Numbered from the stretch's first letter, positions 41,844 to 57,903 are shown. The stretch is DNA of 64,000 bases from Nesterenkonia cremea (GCF_014642675.1 NZ_BMIS01000006.1:62001-126000); one strand, 5' to 3'. Notes: generated by a model from the letters alone, not told the origin. Made by a program: numbers and translations.

Positions 41844-42872
41844 TCAGTCGGTGGGGGCCGCAGCGGTGGAGCCGCGCACCACCAGCTCTGGTTCGAAGAG
41901 CAGCTCTGCGGCGGCGGGCTGCGGCGCCTCAGCTGGGCTGTTCTGGATCTGCCGCAGCAGGGTGGCCATGGCGGAGCGGCATAGCGCGTCCACCGGTTGG
42001 CGCAGCGTGGTCAGCGGGGGGTCGGTGAAGGCGACCATGCCGGAGTCGTCGAAGCCCATCACGGAGAGGTCCCGGGGCACCTGAAGCCCGGCGGAGCGGG
42101 CCGCCCGGATCACTCCCAGGGCCATGACGTCGGAGCCGCAGACCACGGCGGTGCAGCCCCGCTGGATCAGGTCGCCTCCCGCGGCGACGCCGCCTTCCAG
42201 GGTGAACAGCGAGTTCGCCAGCTCCCCGCCGTCGGGATCCTGGGGCAGGTGGCGCGCGACGGCGGTCTGGAAGCCTTCGATCTTGCGCAGGGTGGGCACG
42301 AACTGGGTGGGCCCGGTGGCCAGCCCGATCCGCCGGTGCCCCTGGGTGGCCAGGTGCCGTACGGCCAGGTCCATGGCGGCGTGCTCGTCGGTGGAGAGCG
42401 CCGGTACCCGGATCTCCTCCTGGGTTCCGTTGATGACCACCAGCGGGATGCTCAGGTCGTCCAGCTGCCGGTAGCGGCTCAGGTCGGCCTCGGTGTCCGA
42501 ATGCTGTCCGGAGACGATGACGATCCCGTCCACCTGGTGACGCTGGAGCATGTCCAGATAGTCGTGCTCGCTGATCCCGCCGGGGGAGCCGGTGCACAGC
42601 AGCTGGGTATAGCCGGCTCCTGCCGCGGCATGCTCGATCCCCTGGGCGAAGGCGGGGAAGATCGGGTTGGACATCTCTCCCACGATCAAGCCGATCAGCC
42701 CGGTGGGGCGGTGGCGCGGCCGTCCGGCCTCCGCGCGGGTGTAGCCCAGCTCCTCCACGGCGGTCATCACCGCAGCTCTGGTCTCCTCCCCGACGCCGGG
42801 GCGCCCGTTGAGCACGCGGGAGACGGTGGCGGTGGAGACACCTGCCCGTGCGGCGATGTCGGTGAGGCGCAT
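41844..42872 (-). CDS. LacI-family transcriptional regulator
   Basis: 342 residues: N-terminal helix-turn-helix LTDIAARAGVSTATVSRVLNGRPGVG, a hinge helix, and a periplasmic-binding-protein-like sugar domain with GLIVGEMSNPIFPAFAQGIE and GFDDSGMVAFTDPPLTTLRQP. It should repress the divergent transporter operon and its own operon with the alpha-glucosidase, and be released by an oligosaccharide. AAGGAGAT precedes the ATG. Confidence 0.93.
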   Translation of the reverse strand: MRLTDIAARAGVSTATVSRVLNGRPGVGEETRAAVMTAVEELGYTRAEAGRPRHRPTGLIGLIVGEMSNPIFPAFAQGIEHAAAGAGYTQLLCTGSPGGISEHDYLDMLQRHQVDGIVIVSGQHSDTEADLSRYRQLDDLSIPLVVINGTQEEIRVPALSTDEHAAMDLAVRHLATQGHRRIGLATGPTQFVPTLRKIEGFQTAVARHLPQDPDGGELANSLFTLEGGVAAGGDLIQRGCTAVVCGSDVMALGVIRAARSAGLQVPRDLSVMGFDDSGMVAFTDPPLTTLRQPVDALCRSAMATLLRQIQNSPAEAPQPAAAELLFEPELVVRGSTAAAPTD

Positions 42873-42912
42873 AGATCTCCTTCGGTCGGGATCAGCTTAG
42901 AGGCTGCACACG

Positions 42913-42942
42913 TTGCACGAAAGTTTCTGAAAAATTTTGCAC
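42913..42942. promoter_or_regulatory. candidate LacI-family operator
   Basis: Two TTGCAC copies 24 bases apart (42913 and 42937) frame the palindrome GAAAGTTTC (42919-42927) and an AAAATTTT core. The region overlaps the -35 of the transporter promoter and lies 40-70 bases before the LacI start, so one site could control both directions. Confidence 0.5.
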
Positions 42943-42966
42943 AAGGATTCCGGGCGGTGCTATGGT
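42937..42966 (+). promoter_or_regulatory. promoter of the malEFG-like operon
   Basis: TTGCAC (42937-42942), 18 bases, TATGGT (42961-42966); the start codon follows 64 bases downstream. Confidence 0.6.
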
Positions 42967-43030
42967 CGGCTCAATGTGATCAGCGCCACTGCGCCGATCG
43001 ACCTGACCGCCCTCGACTCCGGGAGTCCTG

Positions 43031-44233
43031 ATGCAACGAGGAATCGTCGCCGCATCCGCCGCCGCTGCGCTGCTCGCCCTCTCCAGCTGTGCTGGGGACG
43101 GTGTGGCGCTGGAGGACCAGAGCCGCAGCCTGACCGTCTGGGTGGATGACGACCGCCAGGAGCCGGTGACCCGCGCCGTCGAGCAGTTCACCGCGGACAC
43201 CGGGGTCGAGGTGGAGATCGTGCTGCGCAACTATGAGGAGATCCGCAACGACTTCATCTCCCAGGTCCCCACCGGGGAGGGCCCCGACATCACCGTGGGG
43301 GCCAATGACTGGCTGGGCGAGCTGGCCCTCAACGGGGTGATCAGCCCGATCGAACCCGGGGAGATGACTGAGGAGATGGAGCCGGTCTCCTTGGAGGCCT
43401 TCACCTATGAGGGCCAGATCTGGGCGGTCCCCTATGCGATCGAGAATCTAGCGCTGATCCGCAACACAGAGATGACCGACGTGACCCCCGAGACCTGGGA
43501 CGAGGCCGTGGAGGTGGGGGAGGAGCTCGACGCCGACTACCCGATCCTGCTGCAGATGGACACCGAGGGCGATCCCTACAACATGTACCCCATGCAGACC
43601 TCCTTCGGCGCGGAGGTCTTCGAGCGTACCGAGGACGGCAGCTATGAGCCGCAGATGGCCATGGGCGGGGAGCCCGGGGCGGAGTTCGCCGAGTGGCTTC
43701 AGACCCAGGGCGAGGCCGGGGTGCTGGACACCACGGTCACCTTCGACATCGCCCAGGAGGCCTTCGCCAACGGGGAGTCCCCGTACCTGATCTCCGGGCC
43801 GTGGGCGCTGCCGGAGGTGGAGCACCTGGACGTGGCCGTGGAGCCCATCCCGCGCCCCGGGGACCAGGAGGCCGTGCCGTTCGTCGGGGCTCAGGGCTTC
43901 TACATCTCCTCCCAGACGGAGAGTCCGCTGCTGGCCACCGAACTGGTGACCGACTATCTGGCCAGCCATGAGGCGCAGGTGTCCATGTTCGAGGCCGGCG
44001 GGCGCACGCCTGCGCTGCTCTCCGCGGCCGAGGTCGCCGCAGAGGACCCGCGGATGGACGGATTCGCCCAGGTGGGCGCTGAGGGCCTGCCCATGCCCGG
44101 GATCCCGGAGATGGCCATCGTCTTCGACTACTGGGGCGTGGCCCATGCGCAGATCGTGGACGGGCGCAGCCAGGACCCGGCCGTGACATGGGAGCAGACC
44201 GTGGACACCATCCAATCGCAGCTCGATGACTGA
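43031..44233 (+). CDS. sugar-binding lipoprotein of an ABC importer (MalE-like)
   Basis: 400-residue solute-binding protein. A short positively charged start, hydrophobic stretch and the lipobox LSSC, with Cys20 the lipid anchor, mark a secreted lipoprotein. The mature part (SLTVWVDDDRQEPVTRAVEQ, QIWAVPYAIENLALIRNTEM, ESPYLISGPWALPE) matches the maltose/maltodextrin-binding group. It delivers the sugar to the two permeases encoded next. The downstream permease ATG overlaps its last 8 bases. Confidence 0.92.
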   Translation: MQRGIVAASAAAALLALSSCAGDGVALEDQSRSLTVWVDDDRQEPVTRAVEQFTADTGVEVEIVLRNYEEIRNDFISQVPTGEGPDITVGANDWLGELALNGVISPIEPGEMTEEMEPVSLEAFTYEGQIWAVPYAIENLALIRNTEMTDVTPETWDEAVEVGEELDADYPILLQMDTEGDPYNMYPMQTSFGAEVFERTEDGSYEPQMAMGGEPGAEFAEWLQTQGEAGVLDTTVTFDIAQEAFANGESPYLISGPWALPEVEHLDVAVEPIPRPGDQEAVPFVGAQGFYISSQTESPLLATELVTDYLASHEAQVSMFEAGGRTPALLSAAEVAAEDPRMDGFAQVGAEGLPMPGIPEMAIVFDYWGVAHAQIVDGRSQDPAVTWEQTVDTIQSQLDD

Positions 44234-45848
44234 GCGCAGCCCGACGACTGAGGGGACAGCAGTGAGGCAGACAGCAGGGACGTCACATGCCGGCTACGGC
44301 CGCGGCTTCTGGGTGAAGCTGGCCGTCATGGCGGTCATCAACGCCGTCGGCGTGATGATCATCCTCTCTGCGGCCCAGGCCCAGAGCTGGGGGATCCTGG
44401 CCGGGATGGCGGTCCTGCTGGTCGCGGCCGACTGGGTCTACTTCTCCCGGCGGGCCCTGCCGCTGAAGTACATCCTCCCCGGCTTCGCGTTCTTGCTGGT
44501 CTATCAGGTCTTCGTGGTCCTCTACACCGCCGGCATCGCCTTCACCAACTACGGCACCGGGCATATCGGCTCCCAGCAGGACGCGGCCGATCAGCTCGTG
44601 GCCCAGAACGAACAGCGGGTGGAGGGCAGCGAGTCCTACCCGGTCGCCGTCGTGCTGCCGGAGGGCGAGGACGGCGGACTGCTGGGCGAGGAGGAGCTGG
44701 GCTTCGCCGTCGTCGTGGACTCCGACGTGCTGGTGGGCACCGCCGAGCAGCCGCTGCGGCCGGCGGAGGGCGCCGAGGTCGACGGCGATCAGGTCACCTC
44801 TGTGCCCGGCTACCAGGTGCTGGACCGCGAGGAGGTCCTGGACCGGCAGACCGAGATAGCGGAGCTGCGGGTGCCCTTCGGCGAGGATGAGGCCGAGGGA
44901 GCGCTGCTGACCCAGGACGGGCGCACCGCCCATGTCTATGAGCAGACCCTGGTCTATGACGAGGAGGCCGAGACCCTGACCCATGTGGAGGACGGGACGG
45001 TCTACTCGCCCACGGAGGAGGGGCTCTTCGCCGCCGAGGACGGCACGGAGCTGGCCGTGGGATGGCGGGTGTTCGTCGGCTTCGACAACTTCGTCACCGG
45101 CATCGCCGACACCCAGACCGCCGGGCCGTTCTTCGAGGTGCTGGCCTGGACCTTCGTCTTCGCCCTGGCCTCGGTGGTGCTGACCTACCTGGTGGGCATG
45201 TTCCTGGCCATCGCCTTCCAGCACGAGCGGCTGCGGGGTCGGAGGATCTACCGGGTGCTGGTGATCCTGCCCTATGCCTTCCCCGGCTTCCTCTCCGCGC
45301 TGCTGTTCGCCGGCATGCTCAACGAACGCTTCGGCTTCATCAACGAGGTGCTGCTGGGCGGGGCCTCGATCCCCTGGCTGACCGATCCCTGGCTGGCCAA
45401 GCTCTCCGTCATCCTGGTCAACACGTGGCTGGGCTTCCCCTATATGTTCCTGGTCTGCATGGGCGCCCTGCAGTCCATCCCCAAGGACACCCTGGAGGCG
45501 GCGTCCATCGACGGCGCCGGGGCGCTGCGCCGCTGGTGGTCGGTCACCCTGCCCATGCTGATGGTCCCCACCGCGCCTCTGCTCATCGCGACCTTCGCCT
45601 TCAACTTCAACAACTTCAACCTGGTCTACATGCTCACCGGGGGTGGTCCGCGGATGGAGGGCGTGGAGGCTCCGGTGGGCCACACCGACATCCTGATCAC
45701 CATGGTCTTCAAGATCTCGGGGCTGGCCAGCGGGCAGGCCACCGACTACGGCCTGGCCGCAGCGATGTCGCTGGTGATCTTCCTGATCGTCACGGTCATC
45801 GCGGTGATCAGCTTCCGCCGGACCCGATCCCTGGAGGAGATCAACTGA
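44226..45848 (+). CDS. ABC sugar permease with large external insert (MalF-like)
   Basis: 540 residues. About three membrane helices at the N-terminus are followed by a soluble insert (about 115-275), similar in place to the periplasmic P2 domain of MalF, then the conserved permease core with the EAA loop EAASIDGAGALRRWWSVTLP. Only MalF-type maltose/maltodextrin permeases have such an insert. It pairs with the MalG-like protein; their genes overlap by one base. Confidence 0.92.
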   Translation: MTERSPTTEGTAVRQTAGTSHAGYGRGFWVKLAVMAVINAVGVMIILSAAQAQSWGILAGMAVLLVAADWVYFSRRALPLKYILPGFAFLLVYQVFVVLYTAGIAFTNYGTGHIGSQQDAADQLVAQNEQRVEGSESYPVAVVLPEGEDGGLLGEEELGFAVVVDSDVLVGTAEQPLRPAEGAEVDGDQVTSVPGYQVLDREEVLDRQTEIAELRVPFGEDEAEGALLTQDGRTAHVYEQTLVYDEEAETLTHVEDGTVYSPTEEGLFAAEDGTELAVGWRVFVGFDNFVTGIADTQTAGPFFEVLAWTFVFALASVVLTYLVGMFLAIAFQHERLRGRRIYRVLVILPYAFPGFLSALLFAGMLNERFGFINEVLLGGASIPWLTDPWLAKLSVILVNTWLGFPYMFLVCMGALQSIPKDTLEAASIDGAGALRRWWSVTLPMLMVPTAPLLIATFAFNFNNFNLVYMLTGGGPRMEGVEAPVGHTDILITMVFKISGLASGQATDYGLAAAMSLVIFLIVTVIAVISFRRTRSLEEIN

Positions 45849-46738
45849 TGTCTGAGAACACACTGTCTGCTCACGGGCGATCGGGCCGCAGCGGCGTCGC
45901 ACGCTGGTTCGCGGAGCTGGGCTGGCGCCATCTGGTGGCGGTGATCGCCTCGGCCGTCGCGGTCTTCCCGATCATCTACATCGTCTCCGCCTCCCTGGCC
46001 GAGCGCGGAACCCTGACCGGTTCCAACGAGCTCTTCCGCACCATCACCTTCAGCCACTACGCAGGACTGGGGGACACGTACTTCTGGACCTGGGTGGTCA
46101 ACACGTTGGTGATCGGGCTGGTGACCGCCGTCGGGACGGTGCTCATGGGTGCGGCCGCGGCCTATGCCTTCTCCCGCTTCCGCTTCACCGGGCGGCGCGC
46201 GGGGCTGGCCACGCTGCTGGTGCTGCAGATGTTCCCGCAGGTGCTGGCCTTCGTGGCGATCTTCATCCTGGTCCTGGGGCTGCGCGAGGTGGTCCCGGTG
46301 CTGGGGCTCAACAGTCAGCTGGCGCTGATCTTCGTCTACCTCGGCGGAGCGCTGGGCGTGAACACCTTCCTGATCTACGGATTCTTCAACACCATCCCCC
46401 GGGATCTGGACGAGGCGGCCAGGATTGACGGCGCGAGCCATGCCCAGATCTACTGGACGATCATCCTGCCCCTGGTGCGGCCCGTGCTCGCCGTGGTCGG
46501 GCTGCTGGCCTTCATCGCGACCTTCTCCGACTTCGTGCTGGCCCGGCTGATCCTGGTCTCCGAGGAGCGCTGGACCCTGGCCGTGGGCCTCTACAGCTGG
46601 GTGGCGGGTGAGCTCGACGCCAACTGGGGGCTGTTCGCGGCAGGGGCGGTGATTTCAGCGGCTCCGGTGCTGATCCTCTTCCTGGCGCTGCAGCGGTACA
46701 TCGTCGGAGGGTTGACCGCCGGTGCGGTGAAGGGCTGA
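45848..46738 (+). CDS. ABC sugar permease (MalG-like)
   Basis: 296 residues with six membrane helices and the EAA loop EAARIDGASHAQIYWTIILP that docks the ATPase. YGFFNTIPRDLDEAARIDGA and the C-terminal RYIVGGLTAGAVKG are typical of MalG. The frame is open far upstream in the shadow of the MalF-like gene, but the ATG at 45848 overlaps the previous stop by one base and is the natural start. No ATPase gene follows; a shared MsmK/MalK-type ATPase encoded elsewhere is needed. Confidence 0.93.
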   Translation: MSENTLSAHGRSGRSGVARWFAELGWRHLVAVIASAVAVFPIIYIVSASLAERGTLTGSNELFRTITFSHYAGLGDTYFWTWVVNTLVIGLVTAVGTVLMGAAAAYAFSRFRFTGRRAGLATLLVLQMFPQVLAFVAIFILVLGLREVVPVLGLNSQLALIFVYLGGALGVNTFLIYGFFNTIPRDLDEAARIDGASHAQIYWTIILPLVRPVLAVVGLLAFIATFSDFVLARLILVSEERWTLAVGLYSWVAGELDANWGLFAAGAVISAAPVLILFLALQRYIVGGLTAGAVKG

Positions 46739-46805
46739 GGGCAGCGGCCGGCGTCGTCGGACTCGGCCTCCGGAACTCAGCCCATCTGGCCCGAGGCCGG
46801 CACGT

Positions 46806-49163
46806 TCAGTCCTTCTGGGTCAGGGCGATGAGCTCCTGGGCCTTCTGGGCGTCCAGCCCGGAGTTGCCGAAGCTGCTGATCCGGCCCAGCGGGAAGGACT
46901 TCATCATCCGCAGCGTCCCCTCGGCGCTGAAGACGGAGGTGTCGGCGCCTGCTGCCTGCTCCAGCTGGGAACGGATCATCGGGCCGGTGACCGGATGGGC
47001 CAGGGCATCGTCCAAGGTGGACTCCTCGCTCAGCGGCAGCGCGATCTCATCCTCGGGAAGCTCCACGGAGGTCTCCAGGCGCAGATCCCGGGAGCTGGCG
47101 CCCACCGCCACCACATGGCGGCCGCCCTCCACCGCCCAGTCCTCCAGGCGGATGTCCCAGTGGGCGAGGTCCTGCCGCGGGACGCTCAGCTCCACAGCCT
47201 GAGACTCCCCCGCAGCGAGCTCCACTGAGGCGAAGGCCTTCAGCTCCCGCGGAGGCCGCGCCACCGAGGACTCCGGGCGGCTCGCGTAGGCCTGGACGAC
47301 CTCCCGGCCGCTGCGCTCGCCGGTGTTGGTGACCGTGACGCGCAGCTGCAGTCCGGCGTCGTCGGCCTCGACCTGCAGATCCGCGTACTCGAACTGGGTG
47401 TAGCTCAGTCCGTGCCCGAACGGGAAGGCCACCTCCATCTGCCGGGCGTCATACCAGCGGTAGCCCACGAAGATGCCTTCGCCGTAGCGCACGTGCCCGT
47501 GCTCCCCGGGGAAGTCCAGATAGGCGGGAGTGTCCGCCAGGCGCAGCGGAATGGTCTCGGTCAGCCGGCCGGAGGGGTTCGCCGCGCCGAAGAGCAGATC
47601 AGCCGTGGCTGACCCGCCGGCCTGGCCCAGCAGCCAGGCATCCAGAATGGCCGGAACGCGGTGGGCGAAGGGCAGCGCCACGACGCCGCCATGGGAGAGC
47701 ACCACCGCGGTGCTGGGATTCGCGGCGAGCACCGCGTCCAACAGCTCCAGCTGTTCGGCAGGAAGATCGAGGTGCGCCCGGTCGAAGCCCTCGGACTCCT
47801 CCTCCGCGGGCAGCCCCAGGAAGACGACGGCGACGTCGGCGCTGGACGCCGCCTCCGCGGCCTCCTCGCGGAGCCCGGCTGGGTCGGATTCCTCTGGGCT
47901 GCCGTCGGGCTCCTCCCCGGGGAGGGCGAAGCCGGGGGCGAAGCTCACCGGGCCCTCGGCAACCTCAGCGATGGCGCTGTAGGCGTCCTCCACGCGGATC
48001 GGATTGATCTGCGAGCTGCCCGCTCCCTGGAACCGCGGACGGCGCGCGAACTCGCCGATCACCGCCACGGAGCTCTGCGGGTGCAGCGGCAGCAGCTGCC
48101 CCTCGTTCTTCAGCAGCACAGCGGAGCGCGCGGCGGCCTCCCGGGCCAACTCGTGGTGGGCGCCTGCGCTCGCAGCGGCGTCGGCGGAGGCGGGGGAACC
48201 GGCGTCGTCGGCTTCAGCCCCGGCCTCAGCCCCGCGCAGCACCTGCTGGATCAGCCGAATGACGCGCTCCGCGCAGTCGTCCAGTGCCGTCTCCTCCAGC
48301 TCGCCGGAGCGCACCGCCTCCAGCACATGCTGCTGGCTCACTCCGCCGGTGGTGGGCATCTCCAGGTCCAGGCCTGCCTGCAGCGCTTGTGCGCGGTCGG
48401 CCACGGCGAACCAGTCGGAGACCACCAGTCCCTCGAAGCTCCAGTCCTCGCGCAGCACCTCGGTGAGCAGCCAGCGGTTCTCCGAGGCTGAGACCCCGTT
48501 GATCCGGTTATAGGCGCTCATCACCGTCCACGGCCGCGCCTGCTTCACTGCTCGCTCGAAGCCGCGCAGATAGATCTCCCGCAGCGGCCGGGCATCCACA
48601 TCGCTGGAGCTGCGCATCCGGTCATGCTCCTGATTGTTCGCCGCGAAATGCTTCAGCGAGGCGCCGACACCGCGGCTCTGGATCCCCTGAGTGAGTGCAG
48701 CGGCCATCTCCCCGGAGACCAGCGGATCCTCGGAGAGATACTCGAAGTTCCGTCCGCACAGCGGGGAACGCTTGATGTTCAGCCCCGGGCCCAGCACGAC
48801 GCCGACCCCTTCGGCGCGCGCCTCCGATGCGATGGCTGCGCCCACGCGGTGGGCGAGGTCACGGTCGAAGGCGGAGCCCAGCGCCACGGCCGGCGGAAAG
48901 CAGGTGGCCGGCACGCTCTGCTCCAGGCCCAGGTGGTCGGCGGCTGCGACCTGTCTGCGCAGCCCGTGGGGGCCGTCGGCCAGCATGATCGAAGGGATCT
49001 CTGGGGCCCTGCCCGACCGGGGGATGCCTGCCGTGGTCCAGAAGGTGTCCCCAGTGACCAGGTCGGCCTTCTGCTCAAGGCTCAGGCCGGCCACCATCTC
49101 GGCGGGATCGGCGGATGCGAAGTCGGGGGAGCGGTTCTCAGCGGAAGTGGGGTCAGCAGACAC
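46806..49163 (-). CDS. GH3 beta-glucosidase
   Basis: 785 residues, no signal peptide, so intracellular. GH3 N-domain with KHFAANNQEHDRMRSSSDVD and the nucleophile Asp250 in LVVSDWFAVAD; C-domain with LLLKNEG-like AVLLKNEGQLLPL and AEEESEGFDRAHLDLP, which holds the probable acid/base; then a fibronectin type III-like domain (GRSGREVVQAYASRP). It hydrolyses beta-linked glucosides or xylosides. The GTG start has GGAGG ahead. It diverges from a TetR gene over a shared operator. Confidence 0.93.
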   Translation of the reverse strand: MSADPTSAENRSPDFASADPAEMVAGLSLEQKADLVTGDTFWTTAGIPRSGRAPEIPSIMLADGPHGLRRQVAAADHLGLEQSVPATCFPPAVALGSAFDRDLAHRVGAAIASEARAEGVGVVLGPGLNIKRSPLCGRNFEYLSEDPLVSGEMAAALTQGIQSRGVGASLKHFAANNQEHDRMRSSSDVDARPLREIYLRGFERAVKQARPWTVMSAYNRINGVSASENRWLLTEVLREDWSFEGLVVSDWFAVADRAQALQAGLDLEMPTTGGVSQQHVLEAVRSGELEETALDDCAERVIRLIQQVLRGAEAGAEADDAGSPASADAAASAGAHHELAREAAARSAVLLKNEGQLLPLHPQSSVAVIGEFARRPRFQGAGSSQINPIRVEDAYSAIAEVAEGPVSFAPGFALPGEEPDGSPEESDPAGLREEAAEAASSADVAVVFLGLPAEEESEGFDRAHLDLPAEQLELLDAVLAANPSTAVVLSHGGVVALPFAHRVPAILDAWLLGQAGGSATADLLFGAANPSGRLTETIPLRLADTPAYLDFPGEHGHVRYGEGIFVGYRWYDARQMEVAFPFGHGLSYTQFEYADLQVEADDAGLQLRVTVTNTGERSGREVVQAYASRPESSVARPPRELKAFASVELAAGESQAVELSVPRQDLAHWDIRLEDWAVEGGRHVVAVGASSRDLRLETSVELPEDEIALPLSEESTLDDALAHPVTGPMIRSQLEQAAGADTSVFSAEGTLRMMKSFPLGRISSFGNSGLDAQKAQELIALTQKD

Positions 49164-49233
49164 GAGGTCCTCCGTCGGCGTCGTCGGCGTGGATGGGGAG
49201 CCGGCGGAACGGAGTCCGTACGGCCCTCTCAGC

Positions 49234-49258
49234 GAAAACTGTATGTCACTCGGTTTTC
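49234..49258. promoter_or_regulatory. TetR-type operator GAAAAC-N13-GTTTTC
   Basis: A perfect 6-bp inverted repeat (49234-49239 and 49253-49258), extended imperfectly outward. It overlaps the -10 of the minus-strand GH3 promoter and the probable -35 of the plus-strand tetR promoter, so one dimer could shut both. Confidence 0.55.
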
Positions 49259-49266
49259 ATGGACAA
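49238..49266 (-). promoter_or_regulatory. promoter of the GH3 beta-glucosidase gene
   Basis: On the minus strand TTGTCC (49266-49261), 17 bases, TACAGT (49243-49238). The predicted start is about 68 bases before the GTG. Confidence 0.6.
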
Positions 49267-49276
49267 GAGGCCTGGA

Positions 49277-49282
49277 TAGACT
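49277..49282 (+). promoter_or_regulatory. -10 box for leaderless tetR
   Basis: TAGACT with exactly 7 bases to the ATG at 49290; TTTTCA at 49254-49259, 17 bases upstream, can serve as -35 and lies in the operator. Confidence 0.5.
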
Positions 49283-49289
49283 CCTCGGC

Positions 49290-49940
49290 ATGGCGAGACG
49301 GGGTCCCTATGCCAAAGGGCTGAGCAGGCGGCGCGAGATTCTGCGCACCGCTCTGGAGGTCATCGTCCGCACCGGCTACTCCAGCGCCTCCGTGCGGGAG
49401 CTGGCCGAGCGGGTGGGGCTCAGCCAGGCCGGGCTGCTGCACCACTTCGGCACCAAGGAGGAGCTCTTCGTGGAGGTCCTGCGCGCCCGCGATGAGGTGG
49501 ACGCCGGCCTGGCTGAAGTCGGCGAAGCTGGGCCTGGAGAAGAGGAGGCTGGGTCTGACGAAGGCGAGGCTGGGGGAGCCCCGGCTGGGCGGCAGGAGGA
49601 CATCGGCGTCGATCGCTTCCTGAACATCATCCGCCGCAACGCTGTGGTCCCCGGGCTGGTGCATCTCTACGTGCGGCTGCAGGCGGAGGCGGCTGACTCC
49701 TCCCATGTGGCCGCGGAGTATTTCCGGCAGCGTCAGCAGCGGGTGCGCCAGGGTCTGGTCCAGGCGATCAGCGCCGAGCAGCGGCAGGGTCGGATGCCTG
49801 CTGACCTGGACCCGGAGGCGGTGGCGCGGACGCTGATGGCCTTGGCCGACGGCGCCCAGGCGCAGTGGCTGCACGATCCCGCGGTGGACATGGCCGGGCT
49901 GGTCGCCGGCTATGTCGAGCAGCTGCGGCAGCAGGCCTGA
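49290..49940 (+). CDS. TetR-family transcriptional regulator
   Basis: 216 residues. Helix-turn-helix: LRTALEVIVRTGYSSASVRE and LSQAGLLHHFGTKEELFVEV. After helix 4 there is an unusual Glu/Gly/Ala-rich insertion (about 74-100, for example GEAGPGEEEAGSDEGEAGG) of low complexity, then a normal ligand/dimer domain. The ATG at 49290 gives a start MARRGPYAKGLSRRREIL. It probably controls itself and the divergent beta-glucosidase. Confidence 0.9.
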   Translation: MARRGPYAKGLSRRREILRTALEVIVRTGYSSASVRELAERVGLSQAGLLHHFGTKEELFVEVLRARDEVDAGLAEVGEAGPGEEEAGSDEGEAGGAPAGRQEDIGVDRFLNIIRRNAVVPGLVHLYVRLQAEAADSSHVAAEYFRQRQQRVRQGLVQAISAEQRQGRMPADLDPEAVARTLMALADGAQAQWLHDPAVDMAGLVAGYVEQLRQQA

Positions 49941-50027
49941 TGAGCGCCTCGCGCCCGCGGCGAGCATGCTCAGCGGGGCCAGGATCGTGTACTCTCGTCG
50001 TGTCGTCTTTCACAGGCAGCCCAGGGC

Positions 50028-50055
50028 TTGCTAAGATCGCCGGCTCTCGTATAGT
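50028..50055 (+). promoter_or_regulatory. rpoB promoter
   Basis: TTGCTA (50028-50033), 16 bases, TATAGT (50050-50055), leaving a leader of about 100 bases before rpoB. Confidence 0.6.
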
Positions 50056-50163
50056 CTGTACCTTTGCGCTTCCCCTCTACTTTCGTGCCTTCAAATAGCG
50101 GTGGGCATCCTGGTGTGAGCGCATTTCCTACGGAAGCTACGAAGGTCTGTGGAAGGATCCCTC

Positions 50164-53667
<3,504 letters not shown>

Positions 53668-53752
53668 CGCGAAGAGGTCTGAGCGAACTCCTTGAGCGCG
53701 CAGCGCTCTCCACTGACGTCACGATTTTTAGAGAAAAGAGAGATACAGGACT

Positions 53753-57640
<3,888 letters not shown>

Positions 57641-57678
57641 TCAGCTGATCACCGTGAAGGCCTGACCGAGGTCTGACG

Positions 57679-57711
57679 AAGGTCCGGGTCCCGACAAGGG
57701 GCCCGGGCCTT
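57679..57711 (+). terminator. rpoBC terminator hairpin
   Basis: AAGGTCCGGGTCCC (57679-57692) and GGGGCCCGGGCCTT (57698-57711) form a 14-bp stem with two G-U pairs and a 5-base loop, 38 bases after the rpoC stop. Confidence 0.7.
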
Positions 57712-57733
57712 CGCGCGTCCGGGGGAGACGCTG

Positions 57734-57817
57734 ATGCGCATCATCGAGCAGGACCTGGGCTTCGGCCTCCCGAACCTGCAGGTCCCCATCACTGCCCGCC
57801 CCGCCCTGGACGAGTAG
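57734..57817 (+). CDS. possible 27-residue peptide
   Basis: Reads MRIIEQDLGFGLPNLQVPIT and ends ARPALDE. GGGGGAGA lies 8 bases before the ATG, a good ribosome site, but the peptide has no known relative I can name and follows a terminator without an obvious promoter. It may be a remnant. The remaining 449 bases between rpoC and rpsL hold only the terminator and the rpsL promoter region. Confidence 0.25.
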   Translation: MRIIEQDLGFGLPNLQVPITARPALDE

Positions 57818-57897
57818 CGCCGCGAGGACGGGATCCGCAGCACCGGCCCCGGACCCCACCTCCGACGCTGCCCCTGGCGTGACGCGCCGGTACCTGC

Positions 57898-57903
57898 TAC
57901 AGT
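57898..57903 (+). promoter_or_regulatory. -10 box of the rpsL-rpsG unit
   Basis: TACAGT, with a weak CTGGCG 18 bases upstream as possible -35. The transcript would have a leader of about 180 bases before rpsL. Confidence 0.35.

Noticed and set aside
46739-46805. Possible terminator between the MalG-like gene and the GH3 gene
   Set aside because: Only a 7-bp CGGCCTC/GAGGCCG pairing with a 22-base loop is visible, too weak to list.
9170-47700. Frequent GACGACGCCG strings as a possible Chi- or KOPS-like signal
   Set aside because: The strings occur on both strands mainly inside genes and are explained by GC-rich Asp-Asp-Ala/Asp-Ala-Gly codons; a genome-wide strand-bias count would be needed to claim more.
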